64,000 bases of DNA from NCBI GenBank assembly GCA_002423395.1, contig DIVZ01000006.1, positions 87,762 to 151,761 of the forward strand, read 5' to 3'. Made by a program: the position numbers and the translations under genes. Positions 34,167 to 42,038 of the stretch are shown piece by piece. How positions within the stretch are numbered: the stretch's first letter is position 1; each line of letters begins with the position of its first letter. This DNA comes from Eubacteriaceae bacterium UBA6119 (lineage in GTDB: Bacteria; Bacillota; Clostridia; Eubacteriales; UBA1433). The notes below the pieces were generated by a model. It searched no databases. It was given only the letters and a program-made list of their open reading frames with translations, and was not told where the DNA came from.

Positions 34167-36273
34167 CGCCCTTAAAATCGAAGTGTTCGGCGCAAGCCAC
34201 GGGATTAATGTGGGCTGCGTACTTTACGGAATGCCTAAAGGCTTGAAAGTTGACTTTAGCTTAATTGACGATATTTTAAAAAAACGCTCTCCGAAAAGTG
34301 TGCTCGGCAGCGGAAGAGCTGAAGATGACGAATACGAAATAACTAAAGGCGTAAAAGATGGGCTTACAACGGGCGGAGAAATAGAGATAATTATAAAAAA
34401 CAAAGACATAAGGAAATCGGATTACGATAAGACAAAATACGTTCCGCGTCCTTCGCACGCCGATTATACTTCATATGTAAAATACGGCAAGATTTTCTCG
34501 GGCGGAGGAATGTTTTCCGCGCGAATGACCGCGCCTGTATGCGTTGCAGGCGTGATATGCGAGGCTTACCTTAAAATACTCGGAATAACAGTCGGCGCGA
34601 GGCTAAAAACGGCAGGTAATATAAGCGATGATGAGATAGATTACTCAAACATTACACATGATATGCTTGATAAGCTTAACAATATGCAAATACCGATGAT
34701 AAGCACGCAAGCAGCGGATAAAGTACGCGCATTCATTGATAAGCTGAGAGAAGAAAAAGATTCCTCGGGCGGAGCAGTGCAGTGTTTTGTTTTGGGCGTG
34801 CACGCTGGATACGGAAACGGACTTTTTAAAAGCATTGAAGCAAAAATAAGCGGTCTTATATATTCAATACCTGCAGTAAAAGCGGTTTCATTCGGTTTGG
34901 GACAAGAGTATGAACAATCATACGCAAGCGAAGTCAACGACGAGTTTTATTATGATGAAGATAAAGATGTGAAGACATATACGAACAACTGCGGAGGAAT
35001 AGTCGGAGGCATTTCTTCGGGAATGCCGATTGTAGTTAACGCTTCATTTAAACCCGCGCCTTCAATTGAAAGACCGCAGAGAACAGTGGATTTGCTTAAG
35101 GCAGAAAATACCGAAATTACAGTAAAAGGAAGGCACGATGTGCTTATTGCTGTAAGAGGACTTTGGGTAGTGCGCGCTTATGTGTGCATCGCTATTGCCG
35201 ATATGATAATAAGTGAAAAATCAGAACGAACAGACATCACAGAGCTAAGAGATGAAATAGACATAATTGACAAACAGCTTGCGGGGCTTTTTAACAGAAG
35301 ACTTAACATTGCTTTTAAAATAGGTGAAATAAAAAAGCTTAAAGGTCTTGATACGATAGATAGAAACAGGGAAAAGCAAGTGATAAATAACGCGCTTTTT
35401 TATGCCGATGAAGACAATAAGCATTATGTTAAAGAATATATGAAAAACATCATTTCACTAAGCACCAAGAAACAGAAGCCTGAATTTAAAAGGCTGTGCC
35501 TTATAGGGAAAAACATAGATTATTCGCTTTCTCCGTTAATTCACGGCATTATACTTGACTGCAAAAAAATATCCGGCGCGTACACTGCGTGTGATATGGA
35601 AAATTTCGAACTAGACAGGTTTTTTGATGATTTTGTTTATGACGGAGCGAATGTGACGATACCGTATAAAACTGATGTTATGAAGTATTGCGATTATATA
35701 AGCGATGAGGCAAGGGTTATTGGCGCAGTAAATACGATAGTTAAAAAAGACGGGTTTTTACATGGCTATAACACGGACGCGTACGGGTTTGAGAAACTGC
35801 TTGAGTTAAATGAAATATACGTAAAAAACAAAACCGCCGTCATACTCGGCTCGGGCGGCGCGCAGAATGCGGTGAGATACGTTCTTTTAAAAGCGGGCAC
35901 GAATGTAATCACGGCAAGCAGAAACAATAAGGGAGACGGCGTTATAAGTTATGACGAGCTGAAAAATATCGGGAAAATCGACTGCCTGATAAACGCAACG
36001 CCATTGGGTGCCGGAAAGTTAAAAGATTTCTGTCCTGCGGATGATGAGACAATATGCAAAAGCGATGTGATAATCGACTTGAACTACAGTCCGTATTACA
36101 GCGTGCTTTTAAGAAAAGGGCTCGATAAAGGCAAGAAGTGCGTAAACGGAATTGATATGCTTATTTATCAGGCAATTTTAGCGGAGAGCTTATTCTTGGG
36201 AATAAACGCGGAAGATTTATATGATAAAATAAAAATAGAAATAACAAAAGCTATTAACAGGGAAAAGATATGA
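34141..36273 (+). CDS. Triple fusion: chorismate synthase, chorismate mutase, shikimate dehydrogenase
   Basis: 710 residues. About 1-358: chorismate synthase (FGASHGINVG, VPRPSHADYTSYVKYG, GGGMFSARMTAP, GGIVGGISSGMPI, RHDVLIAVRG). About 361-447: AroQ-type chorismate mutase (LRDEIDIIDKQLAGLFNRR, KIGEIKKLKG, DRNREKQV). About 449-710: shikimate dehydrogenase (YSLSPLIHG, GANVTIPYK, GAVNTIV, GYNTDAYGF, LGSGGAQNAVRYVL, NATPLGAG). TTG 34141 is the start, with GGAGG four bases upstream; it lies inside the end of aroA. Deviations in the first domain: GESHG reads GASHG, and the usual RHDPCIVPR reads RHDVLIAVR. The fusion joins steps 4 and 7 of the shikimate pathway to the first step towards Phe/Tyr. 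Confidence 0.93.
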   Translation: MKSTTWAGDALKIEVFGASHGINVGCVLYGMPKGLKVDFSLIDDILKKRSPKSVLGSGRAEDDEYEITKGVKDGLTTGGEIEIIIKNKDIRKSDYDKTKYVPRPSHADYTSYVKYGKIFSGGGMFSARMTAPVCVAGVICEAYLKILGITVGARLKTAGNISDDEIDYSNITHDMLDKLNNMQIPMISTQAADKVRAFIDKLREEKDSSGGAVQCFVLGVHAGYGNGLFKSIEAKISGLIYSIPAVKAVSFGLGQEYEQSYASEVNDEFYYDEDKDVKTYTNNCGGIVGGISSGMPIVVNASFKPAPSIERPQRTVDLLKAENTEITVKGRHDVLIAVRGLWVVRAYVCIAIADMIISEKSERTDITELRDEIDIIDKQLAGLFNRRLNIAFKIGEIKKLKGLDTIDRNREKQVINNALFYADEDNKHYVKEYMKNIISLSTKKQKPEFKRLCLIGKNIDYSLSPLIHGIILDCKKISGAYTACDMENFELDRFFDDFVYDGANVTIPYKTDVMKYCDYISDEARVIGAVNTIVKKDGFLHGYNTDAYGFEKLLELNEIYVKNKTAVILGSGGAQNAVRYVLLKAGTNVITASRNNKGDGVISYDELKNIGKIDCLINATPLGAGKLKDFCPADDETICKSDVIIDLNYSPYYSVLLRKGLDKGKKCVNGIDMLIYQAILAESLFLGINAEDLYDKIKIEITKAINREKI

Positions 36274-36704
36274 AAAAACTGCTTATATTAAACGGACCAA
36301 ATATAAATATGACGGGCGTAAGAGAAAAAGATATTTACGGAACTGCGAGCTATAAAGAGCTTGTGAGTATGATAAAAACATGGTGCGGTGAAGTCGGATT
36401 TAAATCTACTGTAATTCAAAGCAACCATGAGGGAGAACTTATTGACATCATTCAGAAAAGCGAGAAAAAAGGCTACTGCGGCATTATAATAAACCCCGGC
36501 GCATATTCCCATTACAGCATCGCTATAATGGACGCTTTGCAGTGCGTAAGCATACCCAAAATTGAAGTGCATATAAGCGACATACAAAACCGCGAGGAAT
36601 TTCGAAAAAATCTTATAACGGCAAAAGCGTGCAGCAGCGTTATTTCAGGCAAGGGCTATGAAGTATACCATCTTGCGGTTATTGAGATTTCAAAGTTACT
36701 ATAA
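36270..36704 (+). CDS. aroQ: Type II 3-dehydroquinate dehydratase
   Basis: 144 residues. LILNGPNINMTGVRE (with the catalytic Tyr in DIYGTASY), QSNHEGELID, INPGAYSHYSIAIMDAL and EVHISD are the type II dehydroquinase motifs. It removes water from 3-dehydroquinate. Its ATG overlaps the fusion gene stop by four bases. Last gene of the aro operon. Shikimate kinase and DAHP synthase are not in the window. Confidence 0.95.
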   Translation: MKKLLILNGPNINMTGVREKDIYGTASYKELVSMIKTWCGEVGFKSTVIQSNHEGELIDIIQKSEKKGYCGIIINPGAYSHYSIAIMDALQCVSIPKIEVHISDIQNREEFRKNLITAKACSSVISGKGYEVYHLAVIEISKLL

Positions 36705-37027
36705 ATCTAATAAGCATAAGTCTGAGTCTAAAATATTAATATATATCTTTATCGTGCAAACTATAGTCTTATCAGTCAACATATATTTTTTGTTTATAGA
36801 TGTTTATCTTTTTCACTCCTTAAAATATCGCATGATTTTCATGAATAATTAATTACCAAATATAAAACAAAGCAATTATAAAAAACATTTTTAATTATTC
36901 ATTTCTTTAACTATAACAAACTATAACTCTTATATATCAGATAAATATTGTATTACATAGCCGTTAATTATTGTGTTAATATAATAAATGAAAAAACAAA
37001 TTAAGTACGTTAGAAAAATCAGGTATT
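36705..37027. other. AT-rich intergenic stretch after the aro operon
   Basis: 323 bases with no clear terminator, promoter or gene. The helicase gene starts at its end without a strong ribosome binding site (AGGTATT before ATG 37028). Confidence 0.4.
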
Positions 37028-39316
37028 ATGATTAAACACAGCGTTTCGGTAAGAAATTTAATAGAGTTTGTGTATTCGGGCGGCGATATCGACAACCGAT
37101 ACGCAAATGTGCTGCGCGCAAAAGACGGCGTTGCGGCGCATCAGTACGTGCAGAAAGGCTATGGCGCGGGCGCGAAAGCCGAAGTGAGCGTATCATATAC
37201 GGAAGTGCTTGACGATGTAGAACTTATACTTTCAGGCAGAATTGACGGACTTTTTATCGATGCAGATAACAAAGTAACCATAGATGAGATAAAAAGTACT
37301 TCTAAAGATATTATCGGGCTTGAAGCGCCTGCGGATATTCATCTGCTTCAGGCTAAATTTTACGCTTTTATGTACGCTTATCAAAACAGTGTTGAGAATA
37401 TAAGCGTAATGATAACTTATATAAATCCGCTTGATAAAACGACTAAAATATTTTCTTTCACATACAAAACCGATCAACTTAAAGCTGAAGTTACCGATGT
37501 CATTTTACTCTATCTTGATTATCTTAATAAAATCAACTCTATAAAGCAAAATAAGGATGAAAGCATATTAAACCTTTGTTTTCCGTTTCCCTACAGAAAA
37601 GGTCAGAGAAACATTGTAAAAAATGTATATAAGACTCTTACTGAAAATAAAAACTTATTTCTGCACGCTCCTACGGGCAGCGGAAAAACGCTTTCGGTAT
37701 TGTTTCCGAGCCTTAAATATATTGCAGGCAAAGACGCCAAGATATTTTATTTATCGAGCAAAGGCACGCAGAAAAACGCCGCCGCAGAAGCCGTTAACAT
37801 CCTTTCAAACAACGGTCTAAGCGTAAAGACGGTTATTATTGACGCGAAAGAAAAAGTGTGCTTAAACGATAAAGTAAGCTGCAACCCCGAAGACTGCGAG
37901 TACGCTCGCGGGTATTACGATAAGATAAAGGAAATTATTTATAAATTGCTCCAAGGCAACGATATGATTACAAGAGAGGTTATAGCAGCATACGCCGAGG
38001 AGCACAAAGTATGCCCTTTTGAACTGAGTCTTGATATAAGCTTATTCTGCGACATTATTATATGCGATTACAATTATTGCTTTGATCCGATAGCCAGCTT
38101 TAAAAGATATTTTGAAGAGAGCGGGGAGTATATATTCTTAGTAGACGAAGCGCACAATTTAAGCGAGCGGGGAAGGGGAATGTATTCCGCTGATATAAAA
38201 AAAGACGAGTTGTTAAAATCCCGTAAAAATATAAAAAGTTATAAAAGCCTTTATTCATCTCTGGGCAAGATTAACACTTCGCTTAACAAAATAGCGAAGT
38301 ACGATGATAAGGACATAACCGAAATTGACAGCAAAGATGAAGTGTTCGCAAGCATAAGAAATTTTATGAACAGCGTGGATAAATACGCCGTACAGCACGG
38401 CGCTCTTCCTGAACAGATGCAGGATATTTATCTTACGATACTGCGCTTTTACAAACTTATGCAGCTTGCGGGCAAATCGCATATTTTTTATTACGACAAA
38501 ACACAAAACACACTGAAACTTTACTGCCTTGACGCATCTGCATATTTGGCGGAAAGCATGAAGAAAAGCAGTTCAAGCATATTGTTTTCGGCAACGCTAA
38601 TACCTACGGATTATTTTATGCGCATTTCGGGAGGACAGCCTGACGATTACGTTATGGTGTGCGACAGCCCGTTTGATGAGGCAAACTTAAAAGTAATAGC
38701 CGCGTGTAATATAGAACTGACATACAAAAAAAGAAACGACAGTATTTCCAAAATTATTTCCTATATTAACGCCGTTACCACGCATAAAAAAGGTAACTAT
38801 ATGGCGTTTTTTCCTTCAATCGATTTTATGAATTTGGTATACGACGCGTACGTTAAAGAGTACGGTGAAGAAAATTTAATACTTCAAAAATCGGGCATGA
38901 GCGAAGATGAGAGGGCGGAGTTTATAGCGCGGTTTGACGAAAGCGGAAGCGCATTATGCGCCTTTGCCGTGCTGGGGGGGAGTTTCGCCGAAAGCATTGA
39001 CCTTACGGGAGAGCGGCTTATAGGGTGCATAGTCGTAAGCGTGGGGCTGCCTAAAGTGTGCTATGAACGGGAGAAACTTAAGCAGTATTACGACAAGGAA
39101 GGCGGCGGCTTTGACTATGCATATTTGTATGAAGGGATGAACAAGATAATGCAGGCGGGGGGAAGGGTAATACGCACGGAGAATGATAAGGGAACGCTTC
39201 TTTTGATTGATACGAGATTTAACTGGGGGAAATATAAAGCACTGTCGCAAAAAACATGGCCGAATATTAATTATACTTATGGGTATGAAGAGTTTATTAA
39301 GACATTAAGTGATTAA
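37028..39316 (+). CDS. RecB-like nuclease fused to XPD/DinG-type helicase
   Basis: 762 residues. The N-terminal 170 hold a PD-(D/E)XK nuclease-type motif: LSGRIDGLF (Asp near 76) and TIDEIKST (Glu-x-Lys near 88), then a Gln-containing helix (LLQAKFYAFMY). The helicase follows: HAPTGSGKT (about 214), DEAH in FLVDEAHNL (about 372), and motif VI-like MQAGGRVIR near the end. Between motifs I and II, four Cys (VCLNDKVSC, EDC, KVCPF) are placed like the iron-sulfur ligands of XPD/DinG. Such proteins are putative DNA repair or structure-specific helicases of the Rad3 superfamily. Transcribed alone. Confidence 0.88.
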   Translation: MIKHSVSVRNLIEFVYSGGDIDNRYANVLRAKDGVAAHQYVQKGYGAGAKAEVSVSYTEVLDDVELILSGRIDGLFIDADNKVTIDEIKSTSKDIIGLEAPADIHLLQAKFYAFMYAYQNSVENISVMITYINPLDKTTKIFSFTYKTDQLKAEVTDVILLYLDYLNKINSIKQNKDESILNLCFPFPYRKGQRNIVKNVYKTLTENKNLFLHAPTGSGKTLSVLFPSLKYIAGKDAKIFYLSSKGTQKNAAAEAVNILSNNGLSVKTVIIDAKEKVCLNDKVSCNPEDCEYARGYYDKIKEIIYKLLQGNDMITREVIAAYAEEHKVCPFELSLDISLFCDIIICDYNYCFDPIASFKRYFEESGEYIFLVDEAHNLSERGRGMYSADIKKDELLKSRKNIKSYKSLYSSLGKINTSLNKIAKYDDKDITEIDSKDEVFASIRNFMNSVDKYAVQHGALPEQMQDIYLTILRFYKLMQLAGKSHIFYYDKTQNTLKLYCLDASAYLAESMKKSSSSILFSATLIPTDYFMRISGGQPDDYVMVCDSPFDEANLKVIAACNIELTYKKRNDSISKIISYINAVTTHKKGNYMAFFPSIDFMNLVYDAYVKEYGEENLILQKSGMSEDERAEFIARFDESGSALCAFAVLGGSFAESIDLTGERLIGCIVVSVGLPKVCYEREKLKQYYDKEGGGFDYAYLYEGMNKIMQAGGRVIRTENDKGTLLLIDTRFNWGKYKALSQKTWPNINYTYGYEEFIKTLSD

Positions 39317-39323
39317 TGAAATA

Positions 39324-39857
39324 TCAGTTTAATTCTCCTATAAACCATAATTCGGAAATAGCCTCGCCATCCTCGTCATTTATTTCTTCCAGATAGCCTA
39401 TTTCAGTTAATCCGCCAGGCATTTTTAAATCAAGTTCTTTTAATATGCTTCTTTCAAAAGGAAGAAGCGTCCATCTTTGTTCTTCATCATCTCTGTCGAA
39501 AAAGCCTCCAAAATAATCTTCACCAAAGAAAACTATGATTTGAGATTCCCAAAGCTCAGGAAGTGATATGAGGGCTACTACTCTTGTTTTAACGTCAAGA
39601 GCGGGCTTAATATCAATTAAATGTTTTGTTCTGTCTATTAATGTTTGCATACATAATTTTCTGACATCAGAAGGTGTTCGGCTTGAATCAATAAAACTTT
39701 GACTTACGGGCAAATGCAAATGCCAGAAACCTCTTTGCATATCTAAGTCTGGGAAAATGCTTGTTGCTTCACTAATCGCAGATACCATCGCTTTGCATTT
39801 CTTTTTAACAAAATATACTTTTTTATTATTAGAATCATTTAAATTAATTTTTCTCAT
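39324..39857 (-). CDS. DUF3916-like hypothetical protein
   Basis: 177 residues. GFWHLHLPVSQSFIDSSRTPSDVRKLCMQTLIDRTKHL, then RVVALISLPELWESQIIVFFGEDYFGGFF and an acidic end with ELWFIGELN fit the DUF3916 pattern as I recall it. The family is uncharacterised and frequent beside immunity genes. It ends 8 bases from the convergent helicase gene. No strong ribosome binding site. AT-rich; probably an insertion. Confidence 0.6.
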   Translation of the reverse strand: MRKINLNDSNNKKVYFVKKKCKAMVSAISEATSIFPDLDMQRGFWHLHLPVSQSFIDSSRTPSDVRKLCMQTLIDRTKHLIDIKPALDVKTRVVALISLPELWESQIIVFFGEDYFGGFFDRDDEEQRWTLLPFERSILKELDLKMPGGLTEIGYLEEINDEDGEAISELWFIGELN

Positions 39858-39941
39858 TGTTTGCTAAATATAAAATATTCTCTCCTAATTATAGTTATGA
39901 GGAGTTTATGGAGGCATTAAAGGGGTAGTTAAGAAAATTTT

Positions 39942-40433
39942 TTAATCTACTTTTTTTGGCATACGGGAATGCACTATGTCAATAAAATTTTTATACTTAT
40001 TTACGAATTGATTAAGTTTTTTATCTTCTTCCGTTAGAATGAACCGAAATTGGCATAGGCAGCCATCGTCATCTTGATATTCTATGTAGACATAGTCCGG
40101 TAAATTTTCTATTGTATTCTGCTGAGGTTCGAAATTATTCTCTTCCTCAAATTGAAATTTAATGATTCGATTGTATTTTAACACATATTGTTGTGCTCTC
40201 GGTTTGGTAAGAACACCAATTCTCAATCCGTCTATAAGTGGGAAAATTACACAACGTTCATTAGCAGGCGAAGAAAATATAGAGGTTTGAGAAGTACAGC
40301 TCAAGCGAGCATCCGGAGTCGATTTTTTTATAATACGCGATTGTTTTATAAACATATATACTATCACTAAAAGTCCAATGATGATTCCAACACTAAAACC
40401 CCATCCAGAATCAGTATCATTAATAAATATCAA
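39942..40433 (-). CDS. Hypothetical single-pass membrane protein
   Basis: 163 residues from TTG 40433, with GAGGTG seven bases upstream. One membrane helix (about 12-29, FSVGIIIGLLVIVYMFI), a polybasic stop, then a soluble domain with YVLKYNRIIKFQFEEENNF and YVYIEYQDDDGCLCQFRFIL, and a charged C terminus. Not recognised. Confidence 0.6.
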   Translation of the reverse strand: MIFINDTDSGWGFSVGIIIGLLVIVYMFIKQSRIIKKSTPDARLSCTSQTSIFSSPANERCVIFPLIDGLRIGVLTKPRAQQYVLKYNRIIKFQFEEENNFEPQQNTIENLPDYVYIEYQDDDGCLCQFRFILTEEDKKLNQFVNKYKNFIDIVHSRMPKKVD

Positions 40434-40570
40434 TCATATACACCTCTTTGTCTTTGATTTCAATTTATTATACAATTAATAACAAAAAAAATAAAGGAGA
40501 AAATAAAAACATTCCAATGACAAATTTAATTAATCTCCACCTTAACTACATTTATAATTTATAAAATAAT

Positions 40571-40598
40571 AAAAAAATACCGTATTTAAAATACGGTA
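40571..40598 (-). terminator. Terminator of the MBL-fold gene
   Basis: On the minus strand, TACCGTATT (complement of 40598-40590), a three-base loop, AATACGGTA (to 40578), then seven T. Confidence 0.8.
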
Positions 40599-40620
40599 AA
40601 TATTTTCTCAAAGTATTGTC

Positions 40621-41403
40621 TTACCTCAGCACAACCTCGGGCATTATTTCCGACAGGAAGTAAGTAAGCTTTGGGAAAGGGGAGTTGGGGCTGTTTTTAA
40701 TCTGCATCGCCTTGTCATAAATTCGCGTATTATCGTATTCCTTAACAGGAAAATGCGTAGCGATCATATAGCGCGGACTCAGATTTACAAGCGCGTCTAT
40801 TCCTTTTTCCGTTATAAGATACTTGTATGGAACAATAGCGCAGCTTACGCCCGCGCTTGCAAGACCGCTTTCTTCAAGCTGAGCAAAATCGGGTATCGCG
40901 TCGCCGACATGCAGTATTCGATGTTCACCCATATTGAGTAAGTACGCCACGTTTTGAATGTCGGAATGCTTTTCCGGCTCGTCGTGCATTATGTGCGCCG
41001 CTCGGATCGTTATGCCTTTTAGCGTAAATTCAATAGATTTATTCAAATCCAAATCAACAGATATTATCTGCGTTATAAAACGCTTTTTAAAATATTTGCT
41101 GCCTCTAAGCTGATTAGTTACCGCAACAGGCGCGATAAGCGTCGCCTCGGGGCACGCCGCCATAATCTGACATGTTAAATCGGGCTGAAAATGTTCTCTG
41201 TGTTCGTGCGTTATTAGCATCATATCAATTTTGGAAAAAGGCTGATTCTTTTTTACAATATTTACAAGCGTTTCTTTTTTTACAGATTGATAAGGCAGAA
41301 TATCGGGAGAATTTATACAATCAATTAAAATGTTTTTATCGTAATAATTAATTAGTGTTCCCATGCACGATGTATAATTAATTTTAGGAAAATCTCTTGC
41401 CAT
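40621..41403 (-). CDS. Metallo-beta-lactamase-fold hydrolase, UlaG-like
   Basis: 260 residues. LITHEHREHFQPD holds the HxHxxH zinc site, followed by RAAHIMHDEPEKHSD, LHVGDAIPDFAQL (metal Asp) and MIATHFPVKEYD (last His). The layout matches UlaG/YtkL-type cytoplasmic hydrolases of the MBL fold. Substrate unknown. GGTGACG precedes ATG 41403. Monocistronic, divergent from the AOR operon. Confidence 0.88.
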   Translation of the reverse strand: MARDFPKINYTSCMGTLINYYDKNILIDCINSPDILPYQSVKKETLVNIVKKNQPFSKIDMMLITHEHREHFQPDLTCQIMAACPEATLIAPVAVTNQLRGSKYFKKRFITQIISVDLDLNKSIEFTLKGITIRAAHIMHDEPEKHSDIQNVAYLLNMGEHRILHVGDAIPDFAQLEESGLASAGVSCAIVPYKYLITEKGIDALVNLSPRYMIATHFPVKEYDNTRIYDKAMQIKNSPNSPFPKLTYFLSEIMPEVVLR

Positions 41404-41582
41404 AGCGTCACCATTATCTTAGAAAAATTTTGTTAAGTTTAACGTTTACTATATTATTATAATATTTTTAAATAATAATTCAATCAAATATTAAATAATC
41501 TGAAAATTATTGCAGAATATGCTCATATTTTGCGTGTTAAAAAAAGAGGCAACCAATTTGGGCGATTATTGAGTGTAATGCA

Positions 41583-41611
41583 TTGCAAAAAACTCATTTT
41601 TTTGGTATATT
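41583..41611 (+). promoter_or_regulatory. Promoter of the AOR operon
   Basis: TTGCAA (41583-41588), 17-base spacer, TATATT (41606-41611), 33 bases before the polyferredoxin TTG start. Confidence 0.55.
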
Positions 41612-41644
41612 ATTTAATATACTGAATAAAGAAGGTGTGCTGAG

Positions 41645-42025
41645 TTGAAAAAATTCATTATTGACAATGACAAATGCACGGGCTGCAATATCTGCCGCAC
41701 CGCATGTTCAACGACTTATTTCAAAGATGATATGCCCGAATTGGCACGTCTGAGTATTTTTAAAGATGAAAATGATAAAAACAAAATAATAACTTGCAGC
41801 CAATGTAATATTTGCATTGATATATGCCCGGTAAACGCGTTGTATAAAGACAAGGACGATGTTGTCATGCTCAACAAGGAATTGTGCGTAAACTGCCTTA
41901 TGTGCGTGGGGTTCTGCCCGAGCGGCATGATGAGGTATTCGCAAAAAAGCGCGACTCCGTTTAAGTGCGTGCTATGCGGAATATGCGCGAAAAACTGCCC
42001 CACGGGAGCGATTGTTATAAAATAG
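41645..42025 (+). CDS. Polyferredoxin, electron partner of AOR
   Basis: 126 residues with four Cys clusters: CTGCNICRTAC, CSQCNICIDICP, CVNCLMCVGFCP and CVLCGICAKNCP, enough for about four 4Fe-4S centres. TTG 41645 follows AAGGTG. It is 13 bases from the AOR gene and is the likely electron acceptor or donor of that enzyme. Confidence 0.9.
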   Translation: MKKFIIDNDKCTGCNICRTACSTTYFKDDMPELARLSIFKDENDKNKIITCSQCNICIDICPVNALYKDKDDVVMLNKELCVNCLMCVGFCPSGMMRYSQKSATPFKCVLCGICAKNCPTGAIVIK

Positions 42026-42038
42026 AAGGAGATGCCAA

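Noticed and set aside
36658..36852. 64-codon open frame after aroQ
   Set aside because: It starts inside aroQ in another frame and continues through AT-rich intergenic DNA with no start signal.
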